Source: Podospora pseudoanserina
Lineage: Eukaryota > Ascomycota > Sordariomycetes > Sordariales > Podosporaceae
Direction of reading: 5' to 3'
Length of the DNA stretch: 64,000 bases
NCBI RefSeq assembly: GCF_035222485.1
Contig: NC_085924.1
Span: 3,596,001-3,660,000, forward strand
Position numbers and translations under genes: made by a program. The notes beneath the pieces were generated by a model that saw only the letters and a program-made list of their open reading frames with translations, was not told where the DNA came from and ran no database searches. Positions 32,022 through 41,927 of the stretch are shown piece after piece; within the stretch, counting starts at the first letter, position 1; every line of letters begins with the position of its first letter.

Positions 32022-35000
32022 ATGTCGACGCGACAGTCCCGCCGGATTGCGACCCGGCGCAACACCACTATTGTCGAGAGTTCGGAGGACGAGCTGGGCG
32101 ACGGGTCCCCAAAAGTGAAGCAGGAAGAGGAGGAGGAGGAATACACACCGGCACCGGTCGAGAAGAAAAGACCAGGTCGGAGGAGGACCACCACTACCGA
32201 ACTTGCACCAGCTGCACCCGCCGAGACACCAGTGAGGAAACCCAGAGGACGCCCAAAGAAGAGTCTTGCGCCTGCGGTCCCCCCCCCTTCCGCACCGCCT
32301 GTTATCGAGAGTACCGAGAATGTAGATCCCGACCAGTCGCTCGCCAGCGTAGCGGGTGCATCATCAGCTGTTGACGTCGACGATACCTCAGTTGGGCCCC
32401 CACCATCGACAGTGAAGAAGCCTGTCGCGGCAGCCGACGACTCTGTTGGACCACCACCATCCACAGCAAAGAAGCCCGCTGGAAGACCACGAAAGAGTGT
32501 CGCGCCCCGTACAAGCAAGACACCCACGCCGGCGCCTGAATTGAACGCTCCCACCCAATCTCCAAAGCCATCTGTGCCGCCATCAGCACAGCTCCTACGC
32601 GATGCCCCCCCGCTTACCGATATCACTTCTGCGACCAATAATGCCCCGCCGAATTCGCAACAAGACGATACCGTGATTGCGCCCATCAAACCGATCAAGC
32701 CCATGGATACAGTGCTCGAGAAGCCAATGGATATCATGCTGAAGTCGCGCACAATGCAGATCCCCGTGATTCAAGATACCGGCCCAAAGCCGCGCATTGT
32801 CATCACTTATCTTGTGCTCACCAACTTTAAGAGTTATGCCGGCAAGCAGGAGGTCGGGCCTTTCCATGCTTCATTCTCCTCGGTTGTCGGTCCCAACGGT
32901 TCGGGCAAGTCCAACGTCATCGACTCCCTGCTGTTCGTGTTTGGTTTCAGAGCAAGCAAGATGAGACAAGGCAAGATCTCGGCCCTCATTCACAACTCGG
33001 CAAAGTACCCGAATCTGGAGTACTGCGAGGTCGCGGTGCACTTCCGTGAGGTGATGGACCTTCCTGGCGGAGGTCACGAAGTCATCCCAGACTCAGACCT
33101 GGTCATTTCCCGCAAGGCCTTCAGAAACAACTCCAGCGCCTACTACATCAACGGAAAGACCTCCAACTTCACAACTGTCACAACGTTGCTCCGGGACCGC
33201 GGGGTCGATCTTGACCACAAGCGTTTCTTGATTCTGCAGGGTGAAGTCGAGTCTATTGCGCAGATGAAGGCCAAGGCTGCCAACGAGCACGATGATGGTC
33301 TTCTCGAGTATCTTGAGGACATCATTGGCACATCCAAGTACAAGACACCTATTGAGGAATCAGCCGCCGAGGTCGAGACACTCAATGAAATCTGCTTGGA
33401 AAAGAGCGGCCGTGTTCAACACGTTGAGAAGGAGAAGCAGAGCCTCGAGGACAAGAAGAACAAGGCTTTGGCTTTCATTCGTGATGAAAATGAGCTTGCC
33501 ATGAAGCAGTCCGCTTTGTACCAACTCTACATCAGCCAATGCGAGGATAACCTAGCTGTCACAGACGAAGCCATCAGTCAGATGCAGGAACAACTCAACG
33601 CCGAGCTCGAGAAGCACAACGGCAGCGAGCAGATCATCAAGCAGCTGGAGAAGGCTCACGCCAAGGGCAACAAGGAGTATGAGGCTCAAGAAAAGGAAAC
33701 TCAGGCCCTGATCAAGGAGATGGCCAAGTTTGAGCAGGAGCGCGTCAAGTTCGAGGAGAAGCGGAAGTTCTTGGCCGATAAGCGTAAGAAGCTTGAGAAG
33801 ACCATTGCCAACTCTGAGAACTCGGCAGAGCAGGCCGACCAGACCATTCAGGAATGCGCTGAGGATATCGAGAGGCGTGCGGCTGAGATCGAGAACATCG
33901 AAAGGTGGATCAAGGAGGAGGAGGAAGAGCTGACCAAGATCCGCGACAGCCTCAAGGGCAAGACTCAGCACATGTCCGATCAGATTGCGGCGAAGCAAAA
34001 GTCGCTTGAGCCCTGGAAGGAGAAGATCAACCAGAAGCAATCTGCTATCGCCGTGGCGGAAAGTGAGTTGGCCATCTTGGAGGAAAAGGCCAAGGCTGGT
34101 GGTGTTGCGCTTGAGGAGATGGAGGCCAAGATTGTGGCCATTCAGGAACTTCAGGCGGCCAAGGCGGAAGAGTTCAAGGCGTGCCAGGCTGAGAAGGATG
34201 CGCTCAAGAAGGAGGGCAGAAGAGTGGTTGCTGAGCTGGAGGAGCTTGCTCAGGAAGAGCCAAAATTCCGCGCTAAGCTGTCTAACCTGCGGCAAAAGGC
34301 GGACGAGGCTCGCTCAAGCTTTTCGGCTACCAAGACGCAAGGCAATGTCCTAACGGCGCTTATGCGCATGAAGGAGTCTGGTCGCATTGACGGCTTCCAC
34401 GGGCGGCTTGGCAACCTCGGTGCCATCGACAAGAAGTACGACGTTGCCATCTCGACGGCTTGCGGTCAGCTTGACAACTTTGTCACGGACACTGTCGAGG
34501 CTGGTCAGCAGTGCATCGAGCACTTGCGCAAGACCAACTTGGGTCGCGGCAACTTTATGTGTTTGGACAAGCTGAGAGTCCGTGACTTCTCACCCATCAA
34601 GACTCCCGAGGATGCGCCCCGTCTGTTTGACCTGGTTCAGCCCAAGGATGAGAAGTTCAGACCTGCTTTCTACCATGCGCTCCAAGATACATTGGTTGCG
34701 GAAGATCTTGCCCAGGCCAACCGCATCGCCTATGGCGCCAAGAGATGGCGTGTTGTCACTCTGGCCGGCGAGCTGATTGACAAATCTGGTACCATGTCTG
34801 GTGGTGGTACAACAGTCAAGAAGGGATTGATGTCGTCCAAGCTGGTGGCCGAGATCAGCAAGGAGCAGGTGGACAAGGTGGAGGCTGATCGCGATGCCTT
34901 TGAGCAGAGATTCCAAGAGTTCCAAGATCATCAACGTGAGCTGGAGGCTCGTCTTCGTTCCCTCAAGGAGCAGATCCCACAGCTTGACACCAAGATGCAG

Positions 35001-36851
35001 AAGATCAACCTCGAGATTGGGAGTTCATCCAGGAACTTGGCGGATGCTCAGCGCAGAATTAAGGAACTCAGCAAGGAGCACCAGCCTTCCCAGACAGACG
35101 ACAACCGGGTTGCCGTATTGCAAAAGGAGATTGCCAAGCTTAACAAGGAGATTGAGAAGCTCCATGGCGAGACTTCTAGTGTCGAGGATGAGATTAAAGA
35201 GCTGCAGGACAAGATTATGGAGGTTGGTGGTGAGAAGCTCCGGCAACAGCGCACCAAGGTGGACAATCTCAAGGATGAGATTCGTTCCCAAAACGAGGAG
35301 GTCTCCAGCGCCGAGGTCCGCAAGGTCAAGGCTGAGAAGCAGAAGGTCAAGCTCGAGAAGGACCACGCCAAGGCTTCCAAGGAGCTCGAGGCTGCCAATC
35401 GGGACCTGGAGAGACTCGAGGAGGAGATTGAGAACCAGGGTACCAAGGCTGAGGATTACACCACCAGAGTCGAGGAGGCCAAGGAAGCTCTTGCTGCCAA
35501 GAAGGAGGAACTTTCCACACTCAAGGCCGAACTTGACGAGAAGACCACCGAGTTGAACGCCACCCGTGCCGTCGAAATCGAAATGCGCAACAAGCTCGAG
35601 GAGAACCAAAAGGTACTCAAGGAGACGCAAAGGCAGCTTGCCTACTGGGAGAATAAGCTATCCAAGCTCTCGCTTCAAAACATTGAGGACCTTGAGTCCG
35701 GCCGACCTTCCCAGCCTGTAATCCCCCAGTCCCGGCCCAAGACGCCAGGTAACGAAGACGAGGAAGAGGATGCCGAAGGCGAACCCGAGCTCGACGCCGA
35801 GGGCGACTCCCCCATGGGCGATGCCACCGACTCAGACGACGAAGACCCTGCCGCCCAGCTCCAAGCCGAGGCGGAAGCCACCTTCCTCGGTTCCGGCCGC
35901 GGTCCTAATCCTGCCTCCAACCCACTGGAGCTCCCACGCTACACCCGCGATGAGCTCTCTGACATGTCAGAAAAGACGCTCAAGGGCGAAATTGCCGTTC
36001 TGGAGGAAAAGACCCAGAACGTCAATGTTGATCTTGGTGTCCTGGCTGAGTACAGGCGCAGAGTAGAAGAGCACGCCGCCCGCTCCCAGGACTTGGCTTC
36101 TGCCGTTGCTCAAAGGGATGCCGCCAAGAAGAGATGTGACGACCTCCGCCGGCTGAGGCTGGAAGGTTTCATGGAGGGCTTCTCCACCATCTCGCTCCGT
36201 CTCAAGGAAATGTACCAGATGATCACCATGGGCGGCAACGCCGAGCTGGAGCTGGTCGACTCCCTCGACCCCTTCTCGGAAGGTATCCTCTTCTCGGTCA
36301 TGCCCCCCAAGAAATCATGGAAGAACATCTCCAACTTATCTGGTGGTGAGAAGACGCTTTCTTCGCTTGCGTTGGTGTTTGCGCTGCATCATTACAAGCC
36401 TACGCCGCTGTATGTCATGGACGAGATTGATGCCGCGTTGGACTTCAGAAACGTGAGTTTTTCCTTCCTCTCCTCCCCTTCCGCAACAGTTCTAACAGTA
36501 ATACAGGTCTCGATTGTGGCGAATTACATCAAGGAGCGCACGAAGAATGCTCAGTTTATTGTTATCTCGCTGAGGAACAACATGTTTGAGCTTGCGGCGA
36601 GGCTGGTGGGTGTTTACAAGGTTAATCACATGACCAAGAGTGTTACTATTGAGAATAAGGAGTATGTCAAGGGGCGGCAGCAGCAGCAACAGTCGTCGCA
36701 GCAGCCGGCGCAGTCCCAGAGGGGAGGGACGGAGCAGACGACGAGGGTGTTTGGGCCGGGGATGGCGAGGAGGGAGGAGAGCGGGAAGGAGCCGGAGCGG
36801 TTGGGGAGCAGTAGTAGCGCGAGTAGTAACTTGACTCATCGGCCGAGGTAA
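32022..36851 (+). CDS. smc4: SMC4 (Cut3-type) ATPase subunit of condensin
   Basis: Nuclear SMC ATPase that pairs with SMC2 in condensin and compacts mitotic chromosomes. Two exons, 32022-36452 and 36507-36851, giving 1591 aa. Residues 1-260 are a disordered extension with AT-hook-like RKPRGRPKK and KPAGRPRKS. Walker A is at about 287 (VVGPNGSGKSN), followed by the Q-loop region and the first coiled-coil arm. The hinge lies at about 785-865 (GFHGRLGNLGAIDKKYDVA, CLDKLRVRDFSP). The second arm contains an acidic insert near 1245-1290. The signature LSGGEKTLSSLA is near 1440, Walker B YVMDEIDAALDFRN near 1465, then VSIVANYIKERTKNAQFIVIS and NHMTKSVTIENKEY. SMC4 rather than SMC2 or SMC1/3 is indicated by the N-terminal extension and these C-terminal sequences. 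The intron (gtgagt…atacag) is 54 nt with no stop, so the unspliced reading stays open. A Gln/Ser-rich tail follows. Confidence 0.96.
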   Translation: MSTRQSRRIATRRNTTIVESSEDELGDGSPKVKQEEEEEEYTPAPVEKKRPGRRRTTTTELAPAAPAETPVRKPRGRPKKSLAPAVPPPSAPPVIESTENVDPDQSLASVAGASSAVDVDDTSVGPPPSTVKKPVAAADDSVGPPPSTAKKPAGRPRKSVAPRTSKTPTPAPELNAPTQSPKPSVPPSAQLLRDAPPLTDITSATNNAPPNSQQDDTVIAPIKPIKPMDTVLEKPMDIMLKSRTMQIPVIQDTGPKPRIVITYLVLTNFKSYAGKQEVGPFHASFSSVVGPNGSGKSNVIDSLLFVFGFRASKMRQGKISALIHNSAKYPNLEYCEVAVHFREVMDLPGGGHEVIPDSDLVISRKAFRNNSSAYYINGKTSNFTTVTTLLRDRGVDLDHKRFLILQGEVESIAQMKAKAANEHDDGLLEYLEDIIGTSKYKTPIEESAAEVETLNEICLEKSGRVQHVEKEKQSLEDKKNKALAFIRDENELAMKQSALYQLYISQCEDNLAVTDEAISQMQEQLNAELEKHNGSEQIIKQLEKAHAKGNKEYEAQEKETQALIKEMAKFEQERVKFEEKRKFLADKRKKLEKTIANSENSAEQADQTIQECAEDIERRAAEIENIERWIKEEEEELTKIRDSLKGKTQHMSDQIAAKQKSLEPWKEKINQKQSAIAVAESELAILEEKAKAGGVALEEMEAKIVAIQELQAAKAEEFKACQAEKDALKKEGRRVVAELEELAQEEPKFRAKLSNLRQKADEARSSFSATKTQGNVLTALMRMKESGRIDGFHGRLGNLGAIDKKYDVAISTACGQLDNFVTDTVEAGQQCIEHLRKTNLGRGNFMCLDKLRVRDFSPIKTPEDAPRLFDLVQPKDEKFRPAFYHALQDTLVAEDLAQANRIAYGAKRWRVVTLAGELIDKSGTMSGGGTTVKKGLMSSKLVAEISKEQVDKVEADRDAFEQRFQEFQDHQRELEARLRSLKEQIPQLDTKMQKINLEIGSSSRNLADAQRRIKELSKEHQPSQTDDNRVAVLQKEIAKLNKEIEKLHGETSSVEDEIKELQDKIMEVGGEKLRQQRTKVDNLKDEIRSQNEEVSSAEVRKVKAEKQKVKLEKDHAKASKELEAANRDLERLEEEIENQGTKAEDYTTRVEEAKEALAAKKEELSTLKAELDEKTTELNATRAVEIEMRNKLEENQKVLKETQRQLAYWENKLSKLSLQNIEDLESGRPSQPVIPQSRPKTPGNEDEEEDAEGEPELDAEGDSPMGDATDSDDEDPAAQLQAEAEATFLGSGRGPNPASNPLELPRYTRDELSDMSEKTLKGEIAVLEEKTQNVNVDLGVLAEYRRRVEEHAARSQDLASAVAQRDAAKKRCDDLRRLRLEGFMEGFSTISLRLKEMYQMITMGGNAELELVDSLDPFSEGILFSVMPPKKSWKNISNLSGGEKTLSSLALVFALHHYKPTPLYVMDEIDAALDFRNVSFSFLSSPSATVLTVIQVSIVANYIKERTKNAQFIVISLRNNMFELAARLVGVYKVNHMTKSVTIENKEYVKGRQQQQQSSQQPAQSQRGGTEQTTRVFGPGMARREESGKEPERLGSSSSASSNLTHRPR
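36453..36506 (+). other. In-frame 54-nt intron of SMC4
   Basis: GTGAGT donor and ATACAG acceptor, with a possible branch at ttctaac. The length is divisible by three and it has no stop codon. Its removal joins DFRN to VSIVANYIKE, the conserved segment just after Walker B, so it is an intron and not coding sequence. Confidence 0.9.
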
Positions 36852-37138
36852 AAGGGGGGGGGGTGGGATTTTGGTTGGATTAGGTCAAGATGGGTGGCTT
36901 GCATGGGATGGGTTGGGTATGATGATGTTGCATGGATGGGAAAGGGGTGTTGTCTTTGTGTAGTTGTGATGTGTTTATGAAATGTCTTTTTCTGTTTGTT
37001 ACACACTGGGATGGTTGTTTTGTTTGGGCTTGTGTGTTGTTAGGTCCGTTTGACTTTTTGCCGGCCTGGTGTTCTTCTCTCTGCTGGGGATGATTGTTAG
37101 TTACTCCATGATGATGGCATGCTCCGATGTCAGTTAGC

Positions 37139-37257
37139 ACATACGACCACAAGCAGCTGAAAATACGGGATCCCGTCCGCTCTCCCCTAGTCAAACAGCT
37201 GACTGCCGGACTAGTACTCAGGTGGGTGACCACTGGGGAATCCCTGGTGTTGTATGT
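37139..37257 (+). rRNA. 5S ribosomal RNA, dispersed single copy
   Basis: A 119-base gene that begins ACATACGACC and ends GTTGTATGT. The two ends pair over nine positions, with one G-U, as helix I. Internal landmarks of ascomycete 5S are all present: GGGATCCCGTCCGCTC, GCCGGACTAGTA, GGTGGGTGACCAC and GAATCCCTGGTG. A run of T follows directly (37257-37260), as a Pol III terminator. The overall layout is that of Neurospora alpha-type 5S. 5S genes in these fungi are scattered rather than linked to the rDNA array, which fits a solitary copy here between SMC4 and an accessory stretch. Confidence 0.93.
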
Positions 37258-37260
37258 TTT

Positions 37261-37955
37261 GCTTCCTTTTTGGAAATCTTATATGCTGTAGTCCGTCTCT
37301 CTCAGACACCCCTCCTCCGAGGCAGCTGCCGTACAGGCTCGGGAGGTTTATAGGTCTGGCTTTCTTTGCTTTGGCTAGGTTGGCCGGGGTTTGGGTGCTG
37401 TGTCATGATCTTTTGCTGTTGATTTGGTCACCAAGAAAAGGCCCTGCAACAGTGAGGACGTATCGGCGTATCATGGCATGACTACGGTAGGATAGGGGAA
37501 AATTGATGGCCCCGTCTTTGTTGTAACATAATCCAGTAACCATCGGTAGTCATACAAAGATACATTACACCACTGTCCAGAACTCAGCGGAAGAGTGACG
37601 CGTTGGTGCAATCACACAGCTGGAGCGGTGACATGTTTGCCACACCAATTCATGTTTTCGGATCAGCTTGAGTGGCTTGCGCCTATGTGGAATCAAAGAT
37701 GAAAAGTCAACACAGCGATGAATCATTCAAGATTTAGACTTTCGACCAATGCCTAGTAATTCCCAAAGACATCCTCTGACTTTGCTCCGTCTCCTACTCT
37801 GTCTTTCTTCATCTCCTACTCTCTCTTTCTGGCCCTGCTTCCCATCAACATTTCGGCCTCGATTGTACGCAATCCACCTAACCTCGCTACTTTTGCAGAC
37901 CGAGGCGCTTGATCGACCTTCATCGCAACCTGTTCTCTCATTCCGTCCATCCGAG
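37261..37955. other. Intergenic region after 5S rRNA
   Basis: About 700 bases between the 5S gene and the decayed HNH-like gene. The right third is pyrimidine-rich, like a fungal leader. No other gene is seen. Confidence 0.5.
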
Positions 37956-38364
37956 ATGGCGCCAAGTACAAAACCACGGCGCAACAAGGGCATGGGCATC
38001 CGCGACCAGGTAGAATTGCGGCCAGATCAGGAGTCCGACATTCTCCCTTCACCAATCCAGCAACTCGACAAACGAATCGGGTACACCGACGCCATTGAAG
38101 AGTCTTTTGAAGAAAACTATGAGCAGTTGACCGGGGAGAAGCAGGGAGGTTTGGAGGCCGTTTGGGAATTTGCAAAAGGTGGCTCTTTTCAGAGCCGACT
38201 ACGCCGCGTTGGCTTTCGCCGTCAGGCAAAGGAATTCGCGTGCCGAGGATCTTGCCGCAGGAGGGGTTCTGGTGCCGCATTTTCTGAAACTGTGGTGTTC
38301 AAGACCTGCTGGGGAGACTGGTGAATATCCAATCTTCCGTGATGGCCTCAGCAACAACAACAGC

Positions 38365-38431
<67 letters not shown>

Positions 38432-39240
38432 GCGACAACAACAACAAACGTCACCCACCCCCGCCACCACCACCACCACCTTGCATGTCTTGAGAATCCT
38501 GACAAGCACCAAGGCCCACCCTCACACCACTCGACATCATTTCAAAGGTCGGACACGATAAACCACAACATTATTCCCGTGGTATCAAACCAAAAGAGTG
38601 CTAGCAACAAGATCTTGATTGAACGGTGTTTGACGCTTTATGGGAATGTGCTCTTCTATCCGGGGAAATACCTGGAGGGCGGCACTAGTTTCGGGATGAA
38701 GGGGATGTAGCGAGAAAGCTATTCTCTGTCTTCTTTGAGAGAACAATTCCAGATTACGCCAACTGGAACATGGTAGCGGTGGATCCAAAGCTGCATAGCT
38801 TTTGGGAGCGGGGTCTCTGCGCATATCGATGCTTGGGTGCAAATCGGATGGATGGCTCACGATGGGGAACGTCAAGGGTCAGGGAAGAGTACGATGCGGA
38901 TCACGCTCCAATTCCATTGGATGCCTGTGGTAGACCGAAACGCTGTTGGAGAGACGATCGGGCACCTACAGAAATCGTGGGGGATAATGGCCAAGACAAA
39001 TGGCGATCATGTCGGGGAAGAATTAGGCTTTATTTCTGGGGAGAGGTGGTGTGTGGATGTGGATTCGGAACATGTCAAGGAGATAATGATGGCGTTTTGC
39101 ATCCGGTGGTGGGTGGTTGTCATGACTGCTTTAGCTGGGGGGGCCTGGGGCCTATGATGCTGTGCCGGATAGCCCGCCGGATCGGTTTCTTGAAGATGGG
39201 AGATTCAAAGGGATAGAGCATGACCTTCAGGTTATCCAGT
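37956..39240 (+). pseudogene. Decayed HNH-endonuclease-like fungal gene
   Basis: Starts MAPSTKPRRNKGMGIRDQVE and reads a helical N-terminal region to LEAVWEFAKG. The continuation (VALFRADYAALAFAVRQRNS, VLVPHFLKLWCS) is in another frame, one base away. An (AAC)n tract (38352-38449) then encodes Asn runs. After it, remnants in several frames resemble the fungal HNH_2 protein family: KILIERCLTLYGNV, then SVFFERTIPDYANWN and DPKLHSFWERGLCAYRCLG, then STMRITLQFHWMP. Several stops and shifts separate them, and I cannot find intact HNH catalytic residues. The family is abundant and poorly characterised in filamentous ascomycetes. I consider this copy non-functional; the assignment rests on the LHSFWERG and LQFHWMP patterns. 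Confidence 0.5.
38352..38449 (+). repeat. (AAC)n trinucleotide tract, poly-Asn if translated
   Basis: About 30 CAA/AAC units with a few AGC/GAC interruptions, followed by a CCACCx run. It is in the plus-strand frame of the HNH-like remnant, where it would encode more than 20 asparagines. Confidence 0.95.
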
Positions 39241-40239
39241 TAGGTCCTAATCTTGACTGGAATAAGCTCTGGCTGACCACCTGGGTGGTTCTACTGCATG
39301 TGTGTGTATCGTTAGGCTCTGGGTTGGGTATAGTTGATGGAATGGCCAATAGATCATACACTGGAACCAGCTAAACAGGAAAAGAGAGATTGTGCGTGTG
39401 AAGAGAAGTAGCTCAATACCAAGATGCGGACTGTTGTACTAAATTGATTGTCAAGTATGCGAATTTCATAGGCCGGCACAACTGCATCTTTAGGTGGACT
39501 ACTGACTCCCTTGGTAGGTACCTATGCTTTTACAAGCCCAGCTTAGTATGACAGAAACATTCTGTGACTCCTTGTCAAAGCGTATTCAGTGAGTTTCAGA
39601 TGTGTGTTGTTCATTATGACTTGATTGCTTTGGCACCGCAGGTAAGGATGGCTTTAGCTTGGCTACCCACCTTATGATTCCTCTTTTTTTTTTTTTTTTT
39701 TTTTTGTGGACAAACAGGCCATGATAGTCCAAGCGAGCATTCCACGTCAGATGGGCAACGACAAACAATGGCTGTCATGGGTGCAAGTAGAGCCCAACAG
39801 TTCGTCTTGAAAACCCAGCCGCTCAGAACCTTTGGGGACCGAAAAATGATTTCCTCTCCCATCATCATCATCATCATCATCAAACTTGGCCTCGGCGGAA
39901 CTTTCTCGAAGTCTTCAGCGCTCTCTTATTCAACCAGGCATTAATCAAGTCTCACGGACCAGTGTGCGCGGTTCTTCTTACCCCAAACACTGGCGCTGAA
40001 ATCATGGATTCTACCGCTTTTTGACCAAACTGTAGAGGATTTGGTTTAAAAAACAGCAGGTCAATCCTAGAGTCAAACCCGGCAGCTCTACCCGCTTTGA
40101 GAGAGTGGGTTCTTGAGCGGGCTGATAGCGTCCCCTCCATCTCCCCAAGAACCAGGGAGGAGGCTGGATTCTCTTTGCAGGTTGAATTTGGCACTCAAAG
40201 GACGACCCCAAGCGGGCCGGTGCCTCCAATCGTTTCAGC
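39241..40239. other. Non-coding or unrecognisable stretch of the second accessory region
   Basis: About 1 kb with a T-tract (39684-39705) and an ATC run (39861-39881). Translations on both strands give only short pieces with many stops. A decayed element could lie here, but nothing is identifiable. Confidence 0.4.
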
Positions 40240-41150
40240 GACTGTCGCCGCCCCCGACGCAATCAATCCCTAGGCCCTTTCCTCCCAGTGGACAAAGTTA
40301 AATATCATTTGGAGCCAATCGATGGGCTGGAGAAATGGTGGGAGGACAACTCTGCCACACTCGCCAAGAAGCCCAAGGAAGAGTTCAGGAAGTTCGGTGA
40401 CCGAGAGGCCGCAGCATTTGCTGATGGTCAATGTTGACCTTCTCAAGCAGACCCTGCGGAGCTCCGAAAGAGATATTGCGACCTTCCTTCAAGGCACCAT
40501 TCCGACACCGTACATGGTTAAGCTGTGTAAGTTCCCCTATTTTGTAGCCCACAATATGCGTGACAATGAGATGGAAACTGCGATTAGGGCATTGAGGTAT
40601 AATTATCACGGGTCTAGGTTATTCGGAAATGTCTTTTAACCATCTCAGCTACCAACGCATTTTGCTTCAAAGCCCGGCGTTTTTATTGGTCTTTCCCAAA
40701 ACATGGGAAAAAGACCACGTCTTCGAGAATCAAAAGCGGCGTTCTCAACCCTGAAAAGAGTCGCGAGTCGATCGGTGTCACCTCAGGGCAGGTCGGAAAC
40801 TTGGGGGGGTCTGGCTGAAGAAGCTGGAGGCACCAGACGACTCCGCCTACTAACCCTGCCACGCCGACCGAAGCCTCCCCAGCCCAGCCGGAGTGAGGGA
40901 AATTAGACCGGCACAACCTCCCGAGCCAGCACGGCAGTTGCCTCGGAGGCCCCCTATGCCTCCTTTTGATCCTCCTGCCTCTCCAGCGAAGATAGCGGAG
41001 CGGACAGCGACGGCGACAACGACAGCGACAGCGACAGCCATCGAGGGACAGCCACGTGAGCAAGCGACAGTCACAGAGGGACAACCGCGCGAGGAAACGT
41101 CAACAACAACGGCAGCAGGCGCTGGGGGCGAGGGCCTGCGAGGAGACTGA
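40240..41150 (+). pseudogene. Unrecognised coding remnants
   Basis: Several short plus-strand segments look like former coding sequence in different frames: KVKYHLEPIDGLEKWWEDNS continuing to KFGDREAAAFADGQ and a stop, NVDLLKQTLRSSERDIATFL continuing QGTIPTPYMVKL, and a Pro/Ala/Thr-rich end (…RRPPMPPFDPPASPAKIAER). No single frame is long and no splice set joins them convincingly. I do not recognise a family. Probably one decayed accessory gene, with its 5' end in the preceding kilobase. Confidence 0.3.
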
Positions 41151-41927
41151 CGTGAACGTCAGCAGGTTTGCGGCCGGGCCCGACAATGGTTAGTGAGTGG
41201 AGCTGTCTTTTGCTTTGGAAGTTAGCAGGTGCCAGTAATGGAGTGTGGAAGTAAAGGATGGACAAAAACCATGGCATTTTCTGCATATAACAAAGGGGTT
41301 CAAGACCTGGGAGCAAGATTTTATTCTTAGACGATTTAGCGAAGTGATGGTTTGATAGAGCATATGTCCACAGCGAGCAAGGTTTCATGATTTCTGCTGC
41401 CCTCATCAGTGTACCCTCTCATGCATGTCACCACACCCAAGTTACTCTTAATCATCCAAACCTTCTGGTTATTCCTTCTTCTTCCTCTCATATTTTACTA
41501 ACCATCCGTTGTTTACATACAACTATTCCCTCCCCCCAACATATGTATGTACACCCCTTCCCTTTCCCCTTCATGTTATGTACAACCTTATCATCTCCCC
41601 CCCCCTGATCACCATCAACTCAAACCTCAAAAAAACACATATCCATGCAGGTATTATTCCCTTCTCTTCCCCCCCTGTTGAAACTCAAAAACGCCACATC
41701 ATGTATATCCCTAAAACTCAAACACACAAAAACTAAAAACTTGGCTTTCTCGCTTCAGGGGTATTCTCCTCTTTGCTTCCCTATCCTTATCCATTTCCCA
41801 TCCCGTATTGCTCTGTACCGTTCAATGTACCCAACCCTTGTAACCTATCACACAAAAACTCAAAAAGAAACCCGTACTCTTCATCATCCATCCGTCATGT
41901 CTGTACCCATATCATCCCACCTGGTTC
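41151..41927. other. 3' flank of the PAC2-type gene
   Basis: About 780 bases, pyrimidine-rich on the plus strand. It contains the presumed 3' UTR of the minus-strand WOPR gene. No gene seen. Confidence 0.5.

Noticed and set aside
33552-35630. Leu-rich minus-strand ORFs under SMC4
   Set aside because: Antisense of the Lys/Glu-rich SMC coiled coil, which always gives Leu/Phe-rich frames.
38199-38505. Poly-Leu, poly-Val and poly-Thr ORFs
   Set aside because: Products of the (AAC)n tract read in other frames.
40060-40140. tRNA-like sequence on the minus strand (GGGTTTGACTC with a fairly paired T-stem)
   Set aside because: No matching A-box at the right distance and no acceptor stem.
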